Part shown: positions 17,754-25,580 of the stretch, piece by piece
How the letters are laid out: every line of letters starts with the position of its first letter
How positions within the stretch are numbered: the stretch's first letter is position 1
Source of the DNA: an alpha proteobacterium SCGC AAA536-G10
Lineage (GTDB): Bacteria; Pseudomonadota; Alphaproteobacteria; Puniceispirillales; Marisalimonadaceae
Direction of reading: 5' to 3'
DNA length: 64,000 nucleotides
NCBI GenBank assembly: GCA_000384615.1
Contig: ARQU01000002.1
Location: 1 to 64,000 of the forward strand
Made by a program: the position numbers and the translations under genes
Notes under the pieces: generated by a model
Databases searched by the model: none
What the model was told of the DNA's origin: nothing
The model's input: only the letters and a program-made list of their open reading frames with translations

Positions 17754-18824
17754 ATGTACAAAATTGCAGTTATTCCTGGTGATGGGATTGGTACAGAAGT
17801 AATAGATAGTGGAGTTGAGGTTTTAAAAGCTCTTTCAAAGTCAGTCCAAAATTTACCAATAGAATTTCATCAATTTGATTGGGGAGCAGAGTACTACAAA
17901 AAACATGGTGTAATGATGCCCGATGAAGGGGTAGACGAACTTAAAGATTATAATGCAATTTATTTTGGATCTGCTGGAGTTCCAGACATTCCTGATCACC
18001 TAACTTTATGGGGATTAAGATTAAAAATTTGTCAAGGACTTGATCAATATGCAAATCTAAGACCTGTAAAGTTGCTTCCTGGTATCTCATCTCCATTAAA
18101 AAATGTTGAAGAAAAAGATATTGATTGGAGTTTTATTAGAGAAAATTCTGAGGGGGAATATTCAGGAATTGGAGGTAGAAGTCATAAAAGCTATTCAAAC
18201 GATACTGCAATGGATGTAACTCTTTTCACAAAGCAAGGAGTTGAGAGAATACAGAGGTTTGCATTTGAGATAGCACGTTCCAGACCCAGAAAATTATTAA
18301 CTTTGGTAACAAAATCTAACGCACAAAGGCATGGCATGGTTATGTGGGACGAAATCTTTAAAGAAATCTCAGAAGATTATAGAGACGTTAATACCGATAA
18401 AATGCTTGTTGACGCTATGACTACCCGAATGGTTTTAGATCCTAAAAGTATTGATACCGTTGTTGCATCAAATTTACATGCTGATATTTTAACTGATTTA
18501 GCTGCGTCCCTTTCAGGTTCCATGGGAATTGCACCTACGGCAAATTTAGACCCTGATAAACGTCATCCATCAATGTTTGAGCCAATCCATGGTTCTGCTT
18601 TTGATATAATGGGTAAAGGTATTGCAAATCCAATTGGTTCATATTGGTCAGCTGTCTTGATGTTAGAAAATTTAGGAGAACTTCAAGCTGCTCAAAAGTT
18701 AATGTTTGCGATAGAAAAACTTACTGAAGACAAAAAAGTTTTACCCAAGGATCTAGGTGGAAAAAGCACCACTAAACAAATTACAAAAGCAATAATAGAC
18801 ATTATTTCTGGTAAAAATAATTAA
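17754..18824 (+). CDS. Tartrate/D-malate dehydrogenase-type enzyme (TtuC/DmlA-like)
   Basis: 356 residues of the isocitrate/isopropylmalate dehydrogenase family. PGDGIGTEVIDSG starts the protein; LRLKICQGLDQYANLRPVKL, RENSEGEYSGIGG and FEPIHGSAFDIMGKG follow. The LKICQGLDQYANLRP stretch and length are typical of the tartrate/D-malate dehydrogenase branch, which oxidatively decarboxylates D-malate, tartrate or related 2-hydroxy diacids with NAD and a divalent metal. AAGAAGGCGAAAG gives a good ribosome-binding site. A threonine-synthase-like gene follows after 20 bases. Confidence 0.9.
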   Translation: MYKIAVIPGDGIGTEVIDSGVEVLKALSKSVQNLPIEFHQFDWGAEYYKKHGVMMPDEGVDELKDYNAIYFGSAGVPDIPDHLTLWGLRLKICQGLDQYANLRPVKLLPGISSPLKNVEEKDIDWSFIRENSEGEYSGIGGRSHKSYSNDTAMDVTLFTKQGVERIQRFAFEIARSRPRKLLTLVTKSNAQRHGMVMWDEIFKEISEDYRDVNTDKMLVDAMTTRMVLDPKSIDTVVASNLHADILTDLAASLSGSMGIAPTANLDPDKRHPSMFEPIHGSAFDIMGKGIANPIGSYWSAVLMLENLGELQAAQKLMFAIEKLTEDKKVLPKDLGGKSTTKQITKAIIDIISGKNN

Positions 18825-18844
18825 TCAAATTTTGAGGAAACAAA

Positions 18845-20071
18845 ATGGATAAAAGTTACGTAAGTCACTTGGAGTGTTCAATTTCTGGCAAGCAATATGA
18901 AGCCAATAAAGTGCATGGTTTATCGGATGCAGGAAGACCTTTACTAGTTAAATATGATTTACAAAAATTAAAAAAAGAAGTTTCAAGAGATGATATTTCT
19001 AATTCCAAAGTAGACGGCCTCTGGAGATATTTTCCTCTTTTGCCAGTTGCGGATCCGAAGAACAGAATAACTCTTGGTGAGACTATTACTCCATTAATTC
19101 AATTAGATAGATCGGTTAATTATAATAATAAGGATAAGGGATGTGTTCTAGTAAAAGACGAAGGTAGGTTGCCAACAGGTTCCTTTAAGGCAAGAGGACT
19201 ATGTATGGCTGTTTCTATGGCAAAACAGTTTAAATTAGATCATTTAGCCATTCCAACAAATGGTAATGCAGGTGCAGCAATGGCTGCTTATGCAACTCAT
19301 GCCGGCATAAAATCAACAGTTTTTTGTCCTGATGACACTCCTGACATAAACGTAAGGGAAATTCAATCACTCGGTGCTGATACATACTTAGTTAATGGTT
19401 TAATTAATGATTGTGGCAAAATAGTTGGAGAGGGCAAAGACAAAGTTGGTTGGTTTGATGTATCAACTTTGAAAGAGCCTTATAGAATAGAAGGTAAAAA
19501 AACTATGGGACTTGAGTTGGCTGAACAGCTTAATTGGGAATTACCAGATGTTATTTTTTATCCTACTGGGGGTGGAACTGGTTTAATTGGTATGTGGAAA
19601 GCTTTTTTAGAATTAAAAGAACTTGGGTGGATAAGAGGAAAATTACCTAGGATGGTGGCAGTGCAAGCCAATGGATGTGCCCCTATAGTTAAGGCTTGGG
19701 AAAGTGGTGAAGAACACGCTCCATTATGGGAAAATGCATTTACAAAAGCTGCTGGAATTAGAGTACCGGTAGCAGTAGGTGATTTTCTTATTATAAGAGC
19801 TGTACGTGAAAGTAATGGATTTGCAATGTCTGTTTCAGATAAAGATATAATGGAGGCAAGAGATAGAGTGTCAGCTGTTGATGGATGCTTTTTATGTCCT
19901 GAAGGTGCAGCAACATTGACTGCCTACGAAAAGGCTATTACTTCTGAATTAATAACACGTGATGAGAAAGTTATACTATTTAATTGTGCGACGGGTTTAA
20001 AATATCCTTTGCCTAAAGTATTAAATCAATTAGATAAAGACAAAAATATTAATTATGAGCAGTTTATTTAA
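18845..20071 (+). CDS. Threonine-synthase-like PLP enzyme
   Basis: 408 residues of fold-type II PLP enzymes. PTGSFKARGLCMAVSMAK carries the PLP-binding Lys, TNGNAGAAMAAYA is the substrate loop, and YPTGGGTGLIGMWK binds the cofactor phosphate. An N-terminal ~75 residues opening with CSISGKQYEANKVHGL resembles the threonine synthase N-terminal region. It would convert O-phosphohomoserine to threonine, but pairing with a hydroxy-diacid dehydrogenase leaves open a catabolic role such as a dehydratase. It abuts the leftward FliL-like gene end to end. Confidence 0.82.
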   Translation: MDKSYVSHLECSISGKQYEANKVHGLSDAGRPLLVKYDLQKLKKEVSRDDISNSKVDGLWRYFPLLPVADPKNRITLGETITPLIQLDRSVNYNNKDKGCVLVKDEGRLPTGSFKARGLCMAVSMAKQFKLDHLAIPTNGNAGAAMAAYATHAGIKSTVFCPDDTPDINVREIQSLGADTYLVNGLINDCGKIVGEGKDKVGWFDVSTLKEPYRIEGKKTMGLELAEQLNWELPDVIFYPTGGGTGLIGMWKAFLELKELGWIRGKLPRMVAVQANGCAPIVKAWESGEEHAPLWENAFTKAAGIRVPVAVGDFLIIRAVRESNGFAMSVSDKDIMEARDRVSAVDGCFLCPEGAATLTAYEKAITSELITRDEKVILFNCATGLKYPLPKVLNQLDKDKNINYEQFI

Positions 20072-20668
20072 TTAGCCTCTAGTGGTAATCACAAAAACCT
20101 TAAAATGAGCACCAAAAACTACTGGATCCAATTTTTTTTCATCTAAAAAGGCATTGAACTCATTTTTTATATTTTCAAGCAACTTTTTTTTTCCTTTGCT
20201 ACCCTCTAAGGTAGCCAAACTTGTTTTTGAGATTTCTTTATAGACTATTTTTCTAAAATCAACATCGTAATCTGTTAAAAAATTTGTTAACATTTCCCCT
20301 TCATAAGATGAAAAAGCTAGATCAAAACTTATAAATGATTTTGAATTAGGTACATTAGTCCAAAAACTTTTATTCGAGTTTTCTCCTAGCCCTCCAATAT
20401 CAACATAAGTCAAACTTGGAATAATAACTTTTCCGTCAGGTCCAATTTCTTGAACGATGGGTTTTTCGTCTGGTTCTAATCGCCCAAGTTTAATAGCTTC
20501 TTCTTTTGCAACTTCGTAAATGTCAATCTTTTCTTCTATAATTTTATTTTCTTTAATAACTGCACTACTAAAATAAAAAAACAGAAATGTTAAAACTGAA
20601 GAAAAGAAGGCAATTAAATAAACATATAAGTTTTTAATGTTAATAATTTTATTTATTAGATTTGCCAT
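20072..20668 (-). CDS. FliL-like flagellar basal body protein
   Basis: 198 residues with a single N-terminal membrane segment (about 13-35) and a periplasmic domain. FISFDLAFSSYEGEM, then DFRKIVYKEISKT and KKKLLENIKNEFNAFL, have the spacing of the FliL domain (strand, stator-ring helix, second helix), ending HFKVFVITTRG where FliL ends in a strand. FliL surrounds and stabilises the MotAB stator. Similarity is by pattern only, and the gene is 4 kb away from the core flagellar genes. It is the last gene of a leftward set starting with a cyclic-nucleotide-binding protein. Confidence 0.6.
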   Translation of the reverse strand: MANLINKIINIKNLYVYLIAFFSSVLTFLFFYFSSAVIKENKIIEEKIDIYEVAKEEAIKLGRLEPDEKPIVQEIGPDGKVIIPSLTYVDIGGLGENSNKSFWTNVPNSKSFISFDLAFSSYEGEMLTNFLTDYDVDFRKIVYKEISKTSLATLEGSKGKKKLLENIKNEFNAFLDEKKLDPVVFGAHFKVFVITTRG

Positions 20669-20693
20669 TTATATTTCTTTTAAATTTTAATTT

Positions 20694-21083
20694 TTATTTA
20701 CCAAGAGATTTGTATAAACTTAACTCCAGCCAATGCTTTTCAGCCAAAGCATTAGCGTCTCCAATTCTTAGCGATAATCCTCTGATTATTGCAGCTAAAA
20801 CTGGGTCAGCTCTATTCATTTTATCCTTAACTGTTTTTTCATCGATCACTCTTATTATTGAATTAGTGACTGCCACTGCAGTAACAGTTCTAGGAGATTC
20901 TATAATATGTCCAACCTCTCCAAAAATCTCTCCAGTATCAAGTATTCCTAATTCTAGGCCATGTTTTGATTCTATTCTTACTTTACCGCTATGTATTAAA
21001 AAAATATATTCAGCTGGGTCGTTATGAGAATAAATAGTTTCGCCAGCTTTAAAAGTTTTAGTTTCTTGATTACTTTTTGTCAT
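20694..21083 (-). CDS. Cyclic nucleotide-binding domain protein
   Basis: 129 residues, one CRP/PKA-type cNMP-binding domain and nothing else. KAGETIYSHNDPAEYIFLI, GEIFGEVGHIIESPRTVTAV (phosphate-binding cassette with Glu and Arg) and a C-terminal helix are visible. There is no helix-turn-helix, so it is not itself a transcription factor. It may act as a cAMP- or c-di-GMP-responsive partner. TAGGAAAAG precedes the ATG. It lies 25 bases before the FliL-like gene, hinting at second-messenger input into motility, which is inference. Confidence 0.85.
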   Translation of the reverse strand: MTKSNQETKTFKAGETIYSHNDPAEYIFLIHSGKVRIESKHGLELGILDTGEIFGEVGHIIESPRTVTAVAVTNSIIRVIDEKTVKDKMNRADPVLAAIIRGLSLRIGDANALAEKHWLELSLYKSLGK

Positions 21084-21204
21084 AAATCTTTTCCTACTTG
21101 AAATATAAATTTATTATTTAATCTAAACAGTTTGTAAAATAAATTTTTTATGGTTAATAATACTTATAGCAAATTATTTTAACAAATGAAAAGGAGGTGA
21201 TCTG

Positions 21205-21285
21205 ATGTCTAGTATTTTTTATGGAAATTGTTCTTGTAAGGTTTTAAATTTGTCAGAGCAGCCTTTGATAAAGTTTCTCTTTTAA
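21205..21285 (+). CDS. Possible small protein, 26 residues
   Basis: AAGGAGGTGATCTG, a near-complete complement of the 16S 3' end, stands directly before an ATG. The frame of 26 codons encodes a peptide with a CSC motif and a hydrophobic end (IKFLF). A rho-independent terminator follows 26 bases after the stop. TTGTAA (21132) and TAATAA (21155) with 17-base spacing could be a promoter. The unit runs opposite to its neighbours. I do not recognise the peptide; a small protein or regulatory leader is possible. Confidence 0.6.
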   Translation: MSSIFYGNCSCKVLNLSEQPLIKFLF

Positions 21286-21311
21286 CAGGTAACTTTTTTC
21301 AATCAAATACG

Positions 21312-21341
21312 AAACAGGGTTTTTAAACCCTGTTTTTTTTT
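21312..21341 (+). terminator. Rho-independent terminator
   Basis: AAACAGGGTTT (21312-21322) pairs with AAACCCTGTTT (21325-21335) over a two-base loop, followed by a T-run on the plus strand. On the minus strand there is no U-tract, so it serves the rightward unit with the 26-codon frame. It also overlaps the last codon of the leftward 72-codon gene. Confidence 0.9.
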
Positions 21342-21541
21342 ATATCGTCAGCTATTATTTTTTTAAAAACATTTGTTAAAATAGAGTTCTCCCTTTTACT
21401 TTTCTTCAAAGTATTATTTCTAATAATTATATCACCTTGGTCATTTAAGAAAGGTTTATCAAAATTTTCAAAATCATTAAGGATTAAACTAATTTTCTTG
21501 ATTAATTCGTTATTAACTTCTTTTACTAAACTACTCATCAA
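21323..21541 (-). CDS. Hypothetical small protein (72 residues)
   Basis: 72 residues, charged, no membrane segment. The first ~27 residues (SSLVKEVNNELIKKISLIL) look helical and the C-terminus is Lys-rich. TTAGGAAAG lies upstream of the ATG at a slightly long distance. The stop codon falls in the stem of the terminator at 21312-21341. The composition looks coding, but I recognise no family. It lies between a ParA gene and the cyclic-nucleotide-binding gene. Confidence 0.55.
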   Translation of the reverse strand: MMSSLVKEVNNELIKKISLILNDFENFDKPFLNDQGDIIIRNNTLKKSKRENSILTNVFKKIIADDIKKNRV

Positions 21542-21623
21542 AAATATTCACTTTCCTAATTTTCTAATTACTTAATATTACGGTAGAATTAAACAAAATT
21601 TTAAATTTGACGTAATTTATTAT

Positions 21624-21800
21624 ATGGATAAAATTTTAAACAACATAAAACCTCAAGATATTGAAAATAAATTTGAAGAGAATTTATTTGTAAAAAATAT
21701 TATTGTTAATAAAGACAAAAATACTGTTCCAATCCTACCTTATATAGCAACTGAAAAATGGTTGGAACAATTAGGTAGCAGACTAGAGACTAGCTACTAG
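21624..21800 (+). CDS. Hypothetical small protein (58 residues)
   Basis: A 58-codon frame on the plus strand, starting ATG at 21624 and ending TAG at 21798-21800. The protein ends PILPYIATEKWLEQLGSRLE, with amino-acid use like a folded small protein. It is divergent from the 72-codon gene and overlaps the 3' end of the leftward ParA gene by 11 bases. No clear ribosome-binding site is seen, so a leaderless or weakly translated message must be assumed. Unrecognised. Confidence 0.5.
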   Translation: MDKILNNIKPQDIENKFEENLFVKNIIVNKDKNTVPILPYIATEKWLEQLGSRLETSY

Positions 21801-22554
21801 CTTTTTCAAATGGTATTATATTTTTATTACCATCTTTTTGTGAATAAATTTTGTCAAGTTCACCGTCTAAAACATATTTTTCAATAAAAGAACCAAATTG
21901 TTTAAAATCAGACTGTGCATTAGTATTTGATTTATTTTCCCAATTTTCTATTTTTCCATTATAAAAATGTCTAACGCTAGCTAAATCTCTCAAGGGAGGC
22001 CCTATTACAACATCATGATTTTTAAGTCTCTCAGCCATTAAAGAGAAATCTTTTTGGCCAAATGGTATTTTATTTGGGCAAACTATCAAATGAGGATATG
22101 ATTTTCCATATCTTGCTTTAACCTTATCCATACTCCTTATAAAATTTTCAGTAGGATATAAGTCTGCATTACTAAGTGTAGTTGGAATTAAAACACAATA
22201 ACCTTCGGCTACAAGGTTCCATAGTCTTTGTGAGCTTCCAGCTGGAGTATCTACAATGACCAAATGACCTGGTCGGAATTCATTTTGTTTGATAAACTGT
22301 TGAACTAAGGAGATATTTGTATTTTCAAAAGCAGGTGTAATAGGTAAAAATTCTACGTTAATTTCAGGATTACTATTTGTTAAAAATTCTGTTGCTGTTC
22401 GTTGGAGATCTGTATCTATTAAAGTAATATTTTGAGGAGGAATTTTTTCACCAAGTGCTCTTGCTAGCATAATTGACAGAGTGCTTTTCCCTACGCCACC
22501 CTTCACATTAGCTACAAAAATTGATTTGGCATCTTTAACTTTAGCAGTAGCCAT
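21790..22554 (-). CDS. ParA/MinD-type ATPase
   Basis: 254 residues. FVANVKGGVGKSTLSIMLA is a deviant Walker A box with the signature Lys, LIDTDLQRTATEFL is switch I, and HLVIVDTPAGSSQR is Walker B/switch II. It therefore belongs to the dimerising ParA family that positions chromosomes, plasmids, chemoreceptor arrays or flagella. No parB or parS is nearby. It follows a coiled-coil gene by 13 bases, and such adjacent small proteins often serve as partners. A role in placing polar machinery is inferred from the flagellar surroundings. Confidence 0.85.
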   Translation of the reverse strand: MATAKVKDAKSIFVANVKGGVGKSTLSIMLARALGEKIPPQNITLIDTDLQRTATEFLTNSNPEINVEFLPITPAFENTNISLVQQFIKQNEFRPGHLVIVDTPAGSSQRLWNLVAEGYCVLIPTTLSNADLYPTENFIRSMDKVKARYGKSYPHLIVCPNKIPFGQKDFSLMAERLKNHDVVIGPPLRDLASVRHFYNGKIENWENKSNTNAQSDFKQFGSFIEKYVLDGELDKIYSQKDGNKNIIPFEKASS

Positions 22555-22567
22555 TTATATCTCCATA

Positions 22568-22930
22568 CTAAAAGCTTTTTAAGTTTTTAATCACATTAAT
22601 GGTTTTTTCAAGCATTTCTTTTTCTTGAGTCATTGAATTTATTCTATCTTCAGTATTTTTCTTTTTATTTATGATTTCTTGCTCATAATTTTTAAGTTGA
22701 TCTTTTAATTTATTTTTTTCATTTTCTAAAACTTCCAACTTATTAGTAATAGAATTAACTTCATTAAGATAGTGGAGAAAATGATCGTTTGAATTTATAC
22801 CTTGCGGGTTCACTATATCCTTTATAGCTTTATCATCCTTTTCTATACTATCCATAATTAAATCATCTGGCTTAACTTTTTTCCAATAGCCATCTCTTCT
22901 TAAAATATTTATTTCATAATTATCCATCAT
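22568..22930 (-). CDS. Coiled-coil protein upstream of the ParA gene
   Basis: 120 residues. The first ~60 are polar and opened by EINILRRDGYWKKVKPDD; residues ~65-115 form a long heptad-rich coiled coil (LEVLENEKNKLKDQLKNYEQ and onward). No membrane segment. The gene lies 13 bases before the ParA-type ATPase on the same strand, so it is a candidate partner that stimulates or localises it. No family recognised. The start could be either of two adjacent ATGs. Confidence 0.65.
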   Translation of the reverse strand: MMDNYEINILRRDGYWKKVKPDDLIMDSIEKDDKAIKDIVNPQGINSNDHFLHYLNEVNSITNKLEVLENEKNKLKDQLKNYEQEIINKKKNTEDRINSMTQEKEMLEKTINVIKNLKSF

Positions 22931-23058
22931 GAAATATTAATACAAAATATAGTTTTTGCATATAAATAATTGATTTCATTGTGGAAAAATATAATGTACA
23001 CAATATATAGTACGTTTAATGTTTTATGATGTACAAATATTGTATTTAAGTGATTTAT

Positions 23059-23355
23059 TTATTGGACTTCAGTTTTGCATTTAAATGATTTTTGACATAT
23101 AGGTGATGGTTGAAAAACCGTAATATCTTTGCCTCTGCCTTGTCTTTTGTAAATGCATTTATAACCATCTTTTTGACCATCTTTGATATTTATTAATGTT
23201 TGTCTTAGGCGACAATTTTCATATTTAATATATTCTTTAGATAGAGTTTTAGACTTTCCATAAATTTTTCCTTTTGAATAAGAATATGATGTGCAAAAGC
23301 ATAAACTTATCACAGCAAAAGAAATAAATAATTTGTTATATTTATAACACAACAT
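23059..23355 (-). CDS. Small exported Cys-containing protein
   Basis: 98 residues from the ATG at 23355, which has TAGGAATT upstream. Residues ~1-26 form a signal peptide (hydrophobic LFISFAVISLCFCTS). The mature part is basic with four cysteines (ENCRLRQ, YKCIYKR, PICQKSFKCKT), suggesting two disulphide bonds in the periplasm. Family unknown. It is 15 bases after the preceding 60-codon gene in the leftward operon. Confidence 0.6.
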   Translation of the reverse strand: MLCYKYNKLFISFAVISLCFCTSYSYSKGKIYGKSKTLSKEYIKYENCRLRQTLINIKDGQKDGYKCIYKRQGRGKDITVFQPSPICQKSFKCKTEVQ

Positions 23356-23370
23356 CACAATTCCTATAAA

Positions 23371-23556
23371 TTATTCGTCACTACCTGGCAAATATGCTTG
23401 GCCTTGAACAGCTTTGGCTCCAACTTCCTCGAAAAAAACTGAATTTTTACTTACAAATAATTCTATTTTTTCTTTAATAATTTTTTCTGCTGAATTTATA
23501 TCAGAAGCCTCAACCTCTATAAGACCGTCAATTAACCAATGAACTTTAAATTTCAT
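23371..23556 (-). CDS. Hypothetical small protein (61 residues)
   Basis: A first ATG at 23568 overlaps the upstream stop, but that ATGGAGATTTCT contains a GGAG placed correctly for the second ATG at 23556, so I start there. The protein, MKFKVHWLIDGLIEVEASD and onward, looks like a small alpha/beta domain with alternating hydrophobics and the helix AEKIIKEKIELF. No family recognised. Tight spacing on both sides argues for an operon. Confidence 0.6.
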   Translation of the reverse strand: MKFKVHWLIDGLIEVEASDINSAEKIIKEKIELFVSKNSVFFEEVGAKAVQGQAYLPGSDE

Positions 23557-23567
23557 AGAAATCTCCA

Positions 23568-24203
23568 TTAATTATTAATTTGTTTAAATAGTTTAATTGA
23601 TAAAGATTGAGCTTCAAGTAAATCTTTCTCATTTAATTCATTTAAAATTTCATCTCTTTTAGTTTTAGCTGACTTAATACCCTTAGCAACTGCTATATTA
23701 TACCATGTGTAGGCGTTAATCATATCAGGAGGATCTATATAATTTTCGTATAACTTTGCAATTTGTACAATAGCTCTTTTATCATTATCGATAGCTTTTT
23801 TTTCTAAAAAAGTTCTAAGCTTCTCTTTAATTTTATTTATTTGTTCATCTGTAAGATAATCATCTAATTGTTTAAGAATTTTTTGTGATTTTTTCAATCC
23901 ACCAAGTAAGGCTGAAGATGCCCAAAAATAAGAATTTTCAAAATCTTGTGGGGTCAGATCTCCAGTATATAAAATTTTTGAGATTAGAAGTTGTGCTTGA
24001 AGATTATTATTCTTTGAGAGAACTTCTAATTTTTGAATACCCTTCTTGAACTTTTTTTCTTGTAAAAGTTTATAAATAACTATCATGTCTATATTTTTGT
24101 CTTGAGCTATAGACGAAGATGACCCTATAACTAATAAAATTATCGATATAATACTTATCAAATGTTCAATTAATTTGACATTACTTTTTAAAAAGCTAAT
24201 CAA
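23568..24203 (-). CDS. Exported Sel1/TPR-like repeat protein
   Basis: 211 residues. A hydrophobic segment at ~10-33 ending SSSIAQ acts as signal peptide or anchor. The rest is helical with Sel1-type repeats: ENSYFWASSALLGG and INAYTWYNIAVAKGIKSAK are the typical Ala/Gly-Tyr-Trp repeat cores. Such proteins act as periplasmic scaffolds. It begins two bases after the 132-residue protein stop and overlaps the next gene, so it is operonic. The partner is unknown. Confidence 0.75.
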   Translation of the reverse strand: MISFLKSNVKLIEHLISIISIILLVIGSSSSIAQDKNIDMIVIYKLLQEKKFKKGIQKLEVLSKNNNLQAQLLISKILYTGDLTPQDFENSYFWASSALLGGLKKSQKILKQLDDYLTDEQINKIKEKLRTFLEKKAIDNDKRAIVQIAKLYENYIDPPDMINAYTWYNIAVAKGIKSAKTKRDEILNELNEKDLLEAQSLSIKLFKQINN

Positions 24204-24205
24204 AT

Positions 24206-24604
24206 CTATCTGCCTGCTAACATAACTAATTGTAACTGTACAACCCTAACCTTAAAATTTGACTTATCTTTTTTTTCGTAAACAATGATTTTAGGCCTGT
24301 CAGAATTTGGTTTTTGAAATTCTAGTATCATGTCATCTGGTAAATAAACACCATTGTCTTTTAAAATATCTTTAGGATTGGATTTAAAACTATCTTTAAA
24401 AGATTTATCAATCCAAATTCTAGCTAAAACTCTTCCCAAAATATCAGGTAAATATTTTTTAACGTCTTGTCTGTTTTTTAAAATTAAGTCTTTATCAACT
24501 AATTCAAGAGCTTGTTTCGCTTCATTTTGATCAAATTTGATTGGCAGGTTTGATTTTTTTTTATTAAATTTTACTAAATCTGTACTTTTAGAGGGTATGC
24601 TCAT
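24206..24604 (-). CDS. Protein resembling nitrile-hydratase-type leader peptides
   Basis: 132 residues, soluble. The middle reads VLARIWIDKSFKDSFKSNPK, continuing DILKDNGVYLPDDMILEF. This is the order seen in nitrile hydratase alpha and in the NHLP leader of some modified peptides (Ala-x-x-W-x-Asp-x-x-F...Pro-x-x-x-L...G-x-x-x-P). The C-terminus is not an obvious core peptide and no cyclase or transporter gene is nearby. It is the first gene of a leftward operon, divergent from a flagellar paralog. Assignment rests on motif pattern only. Confidence 0.55.
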   Translation of the reverse strand: MSIPSKSTDLVKFNKKKSNLPIKFDQNEAKQALELVDKDLILKNRQDVKKYLPDILGRVLARIWIDKSFKDSFKSNPKDILKDNGVYLPDDMILEFQKPNSDRPKIIVYEKKDKSNFKVRVVQLQLVMLAGR

Positions 24605-24701
24605 TTTAATATATTCTCCAGATTTATAAAAAAATAATCCTAAATGATATTACGATCAAATCTATCATATGTTTATAAAATTTATTTTCATATAAAGTCA
24701 A

Positions 24702-24717
24702 TGGCATAAATTTTGCT
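24702..24717 (+). promoter_or_regulatory. Sigma-54 (-24/-12) promoter
   Basis: TGGCATAAATTTTGCT matches TGGCAY-N5-TTGCW with GG and GC 12 bases apart. It is 26 bases upstream of the ATG of the extra hook/rod protein gene. Confidence 0.85.
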
Positions 24718-24742
24718 CACTTTAACATATAGGAGAATTAAT

Positions 24743-25546
24743 ATGTTATCAATTTTAAAAAGTGCTTTAAATGCTAATACTAAAGAAATGGGAATAGTTT
24801 CTAACAATATTGCAAATGCAAATAGTACAGGATATAAAAAAAGAAGTACTAATTTTGAGCACATTTACTCTACTCATAATTCAACAGATCCCGACAAGTT
24901 TTCTGGTCAAGGTGTAAATATTACTGATCCTCGTTTACAAATGAGCCAAGGAGCTTTGCAAGCTACTAGCGGTGCTTTGGATTTAGCAGTATCTGGATTA
25001 GGTTTTTTTCCTGTGGTTCAAGCAGGTCAAGAAGATAAGCCGTATTTTACCAGAGATGGTTCCTTTAATATTAAGGCTAATGGTGAAGTTGTTACCAATG
25101 ATGGATTAAGCGTTATGGGTTTTATGGGAGACGATAAAGGGATATTAAAAAATTTAGTTATTCCAACAACAAAAGAAAATGAAGATCAAAGTGTTTCTAT
25201 AATTTCTAATATAAATGTAAGCACAAACGGAAAAATTACAGCCATATATGGACTTGATCAAGAGGTAAATATTGGAAATTTTGTATTAGCTTCATTTGTT
25301 AACGATCCAGGATTAAAATCAGTTGGAAATAATCGTTTTCAAAATAATGCAAAATCAGGATTGCCTAAATTTGATATTCCTATGAATGGTCCTTTTGGAA
25401 AGCTTGAAGCAGGGAACCTTGAAAGAGCGAATGTAGATATTACTTCTGAAATGGTAACAATGCTAAAGACTCAACAAGCATTTTCAGGTGTTTCTAGACT
25501 TTTGCAAACCGAGGTTGATATAACAAAAAGATTAATTGACGGATAA
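24743..25546 (+). CDS. Flagellar hook-basal body protein, extra FlgE/F/G paralog
   Basis: 267 residues from the ATG at 24743, which has AGGAG at 24731. It starts MLSILKSALNANTKEMGIVSNNIANANSTGYKKR, the N-terminal rod/hook signature, and ends LERANVDITSEMVTMLKTQQAFSG, the C-terminal one. The core has DLAVSGLGFFPV. Length fits FlgF/FlgG, but genuine flgF and flgG are present at 42.3 and 43.1 kb, so this is a third rod-type or short hook-type subunit. It is monocistronic, with its own sigma-54 promoter. A specialised junction or rod component is possible. Confidence 0.88.
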   Translation: MLSILKSALNANTKEMGIVSNNIANANSTGYKKRSTNFEHIYSTHNSTDPDKFSGQGVNITDPRLQMSQGALQATSGALDLAVSGLGFFPVVQAGQEDKPYFTRDGSFNIKANGEVVTNDGLSVMGFMGDDKGILKNLVIPTTKENEDQSVSIISNINVSTNGKITAIYGLDQEVNIGNFVLASFVNDPGLKSVGNNRFQNNAKSGLPKFDIPMNGPFGKLEAGNLERANVDITSEMVTMLKTQQAFSGVSRLLQTEVDITKRLIDG

Positions 25547-25580
25547 TTCCATAAATTATTAAAATATAAATATTAAATTT

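Noticed and set aside
21790-22930. Plasmid or chromosome partition locus
   Set aside because: No parB gene or repeated parS-like sites are near the ParA gene.
23376-23396. TGGCAAATATGCTTGG as a sigma-54 promoter
   Set aside because: It lacks the TTGC element at the right place and lies within a small coding gene on the other strand.
24206-24604. Ribosomal peptide natural product cluster
   Set aside because: Only a leader-like fold is seen; no core peptide, cyclase, peptidase or transporter gene lies nearby.
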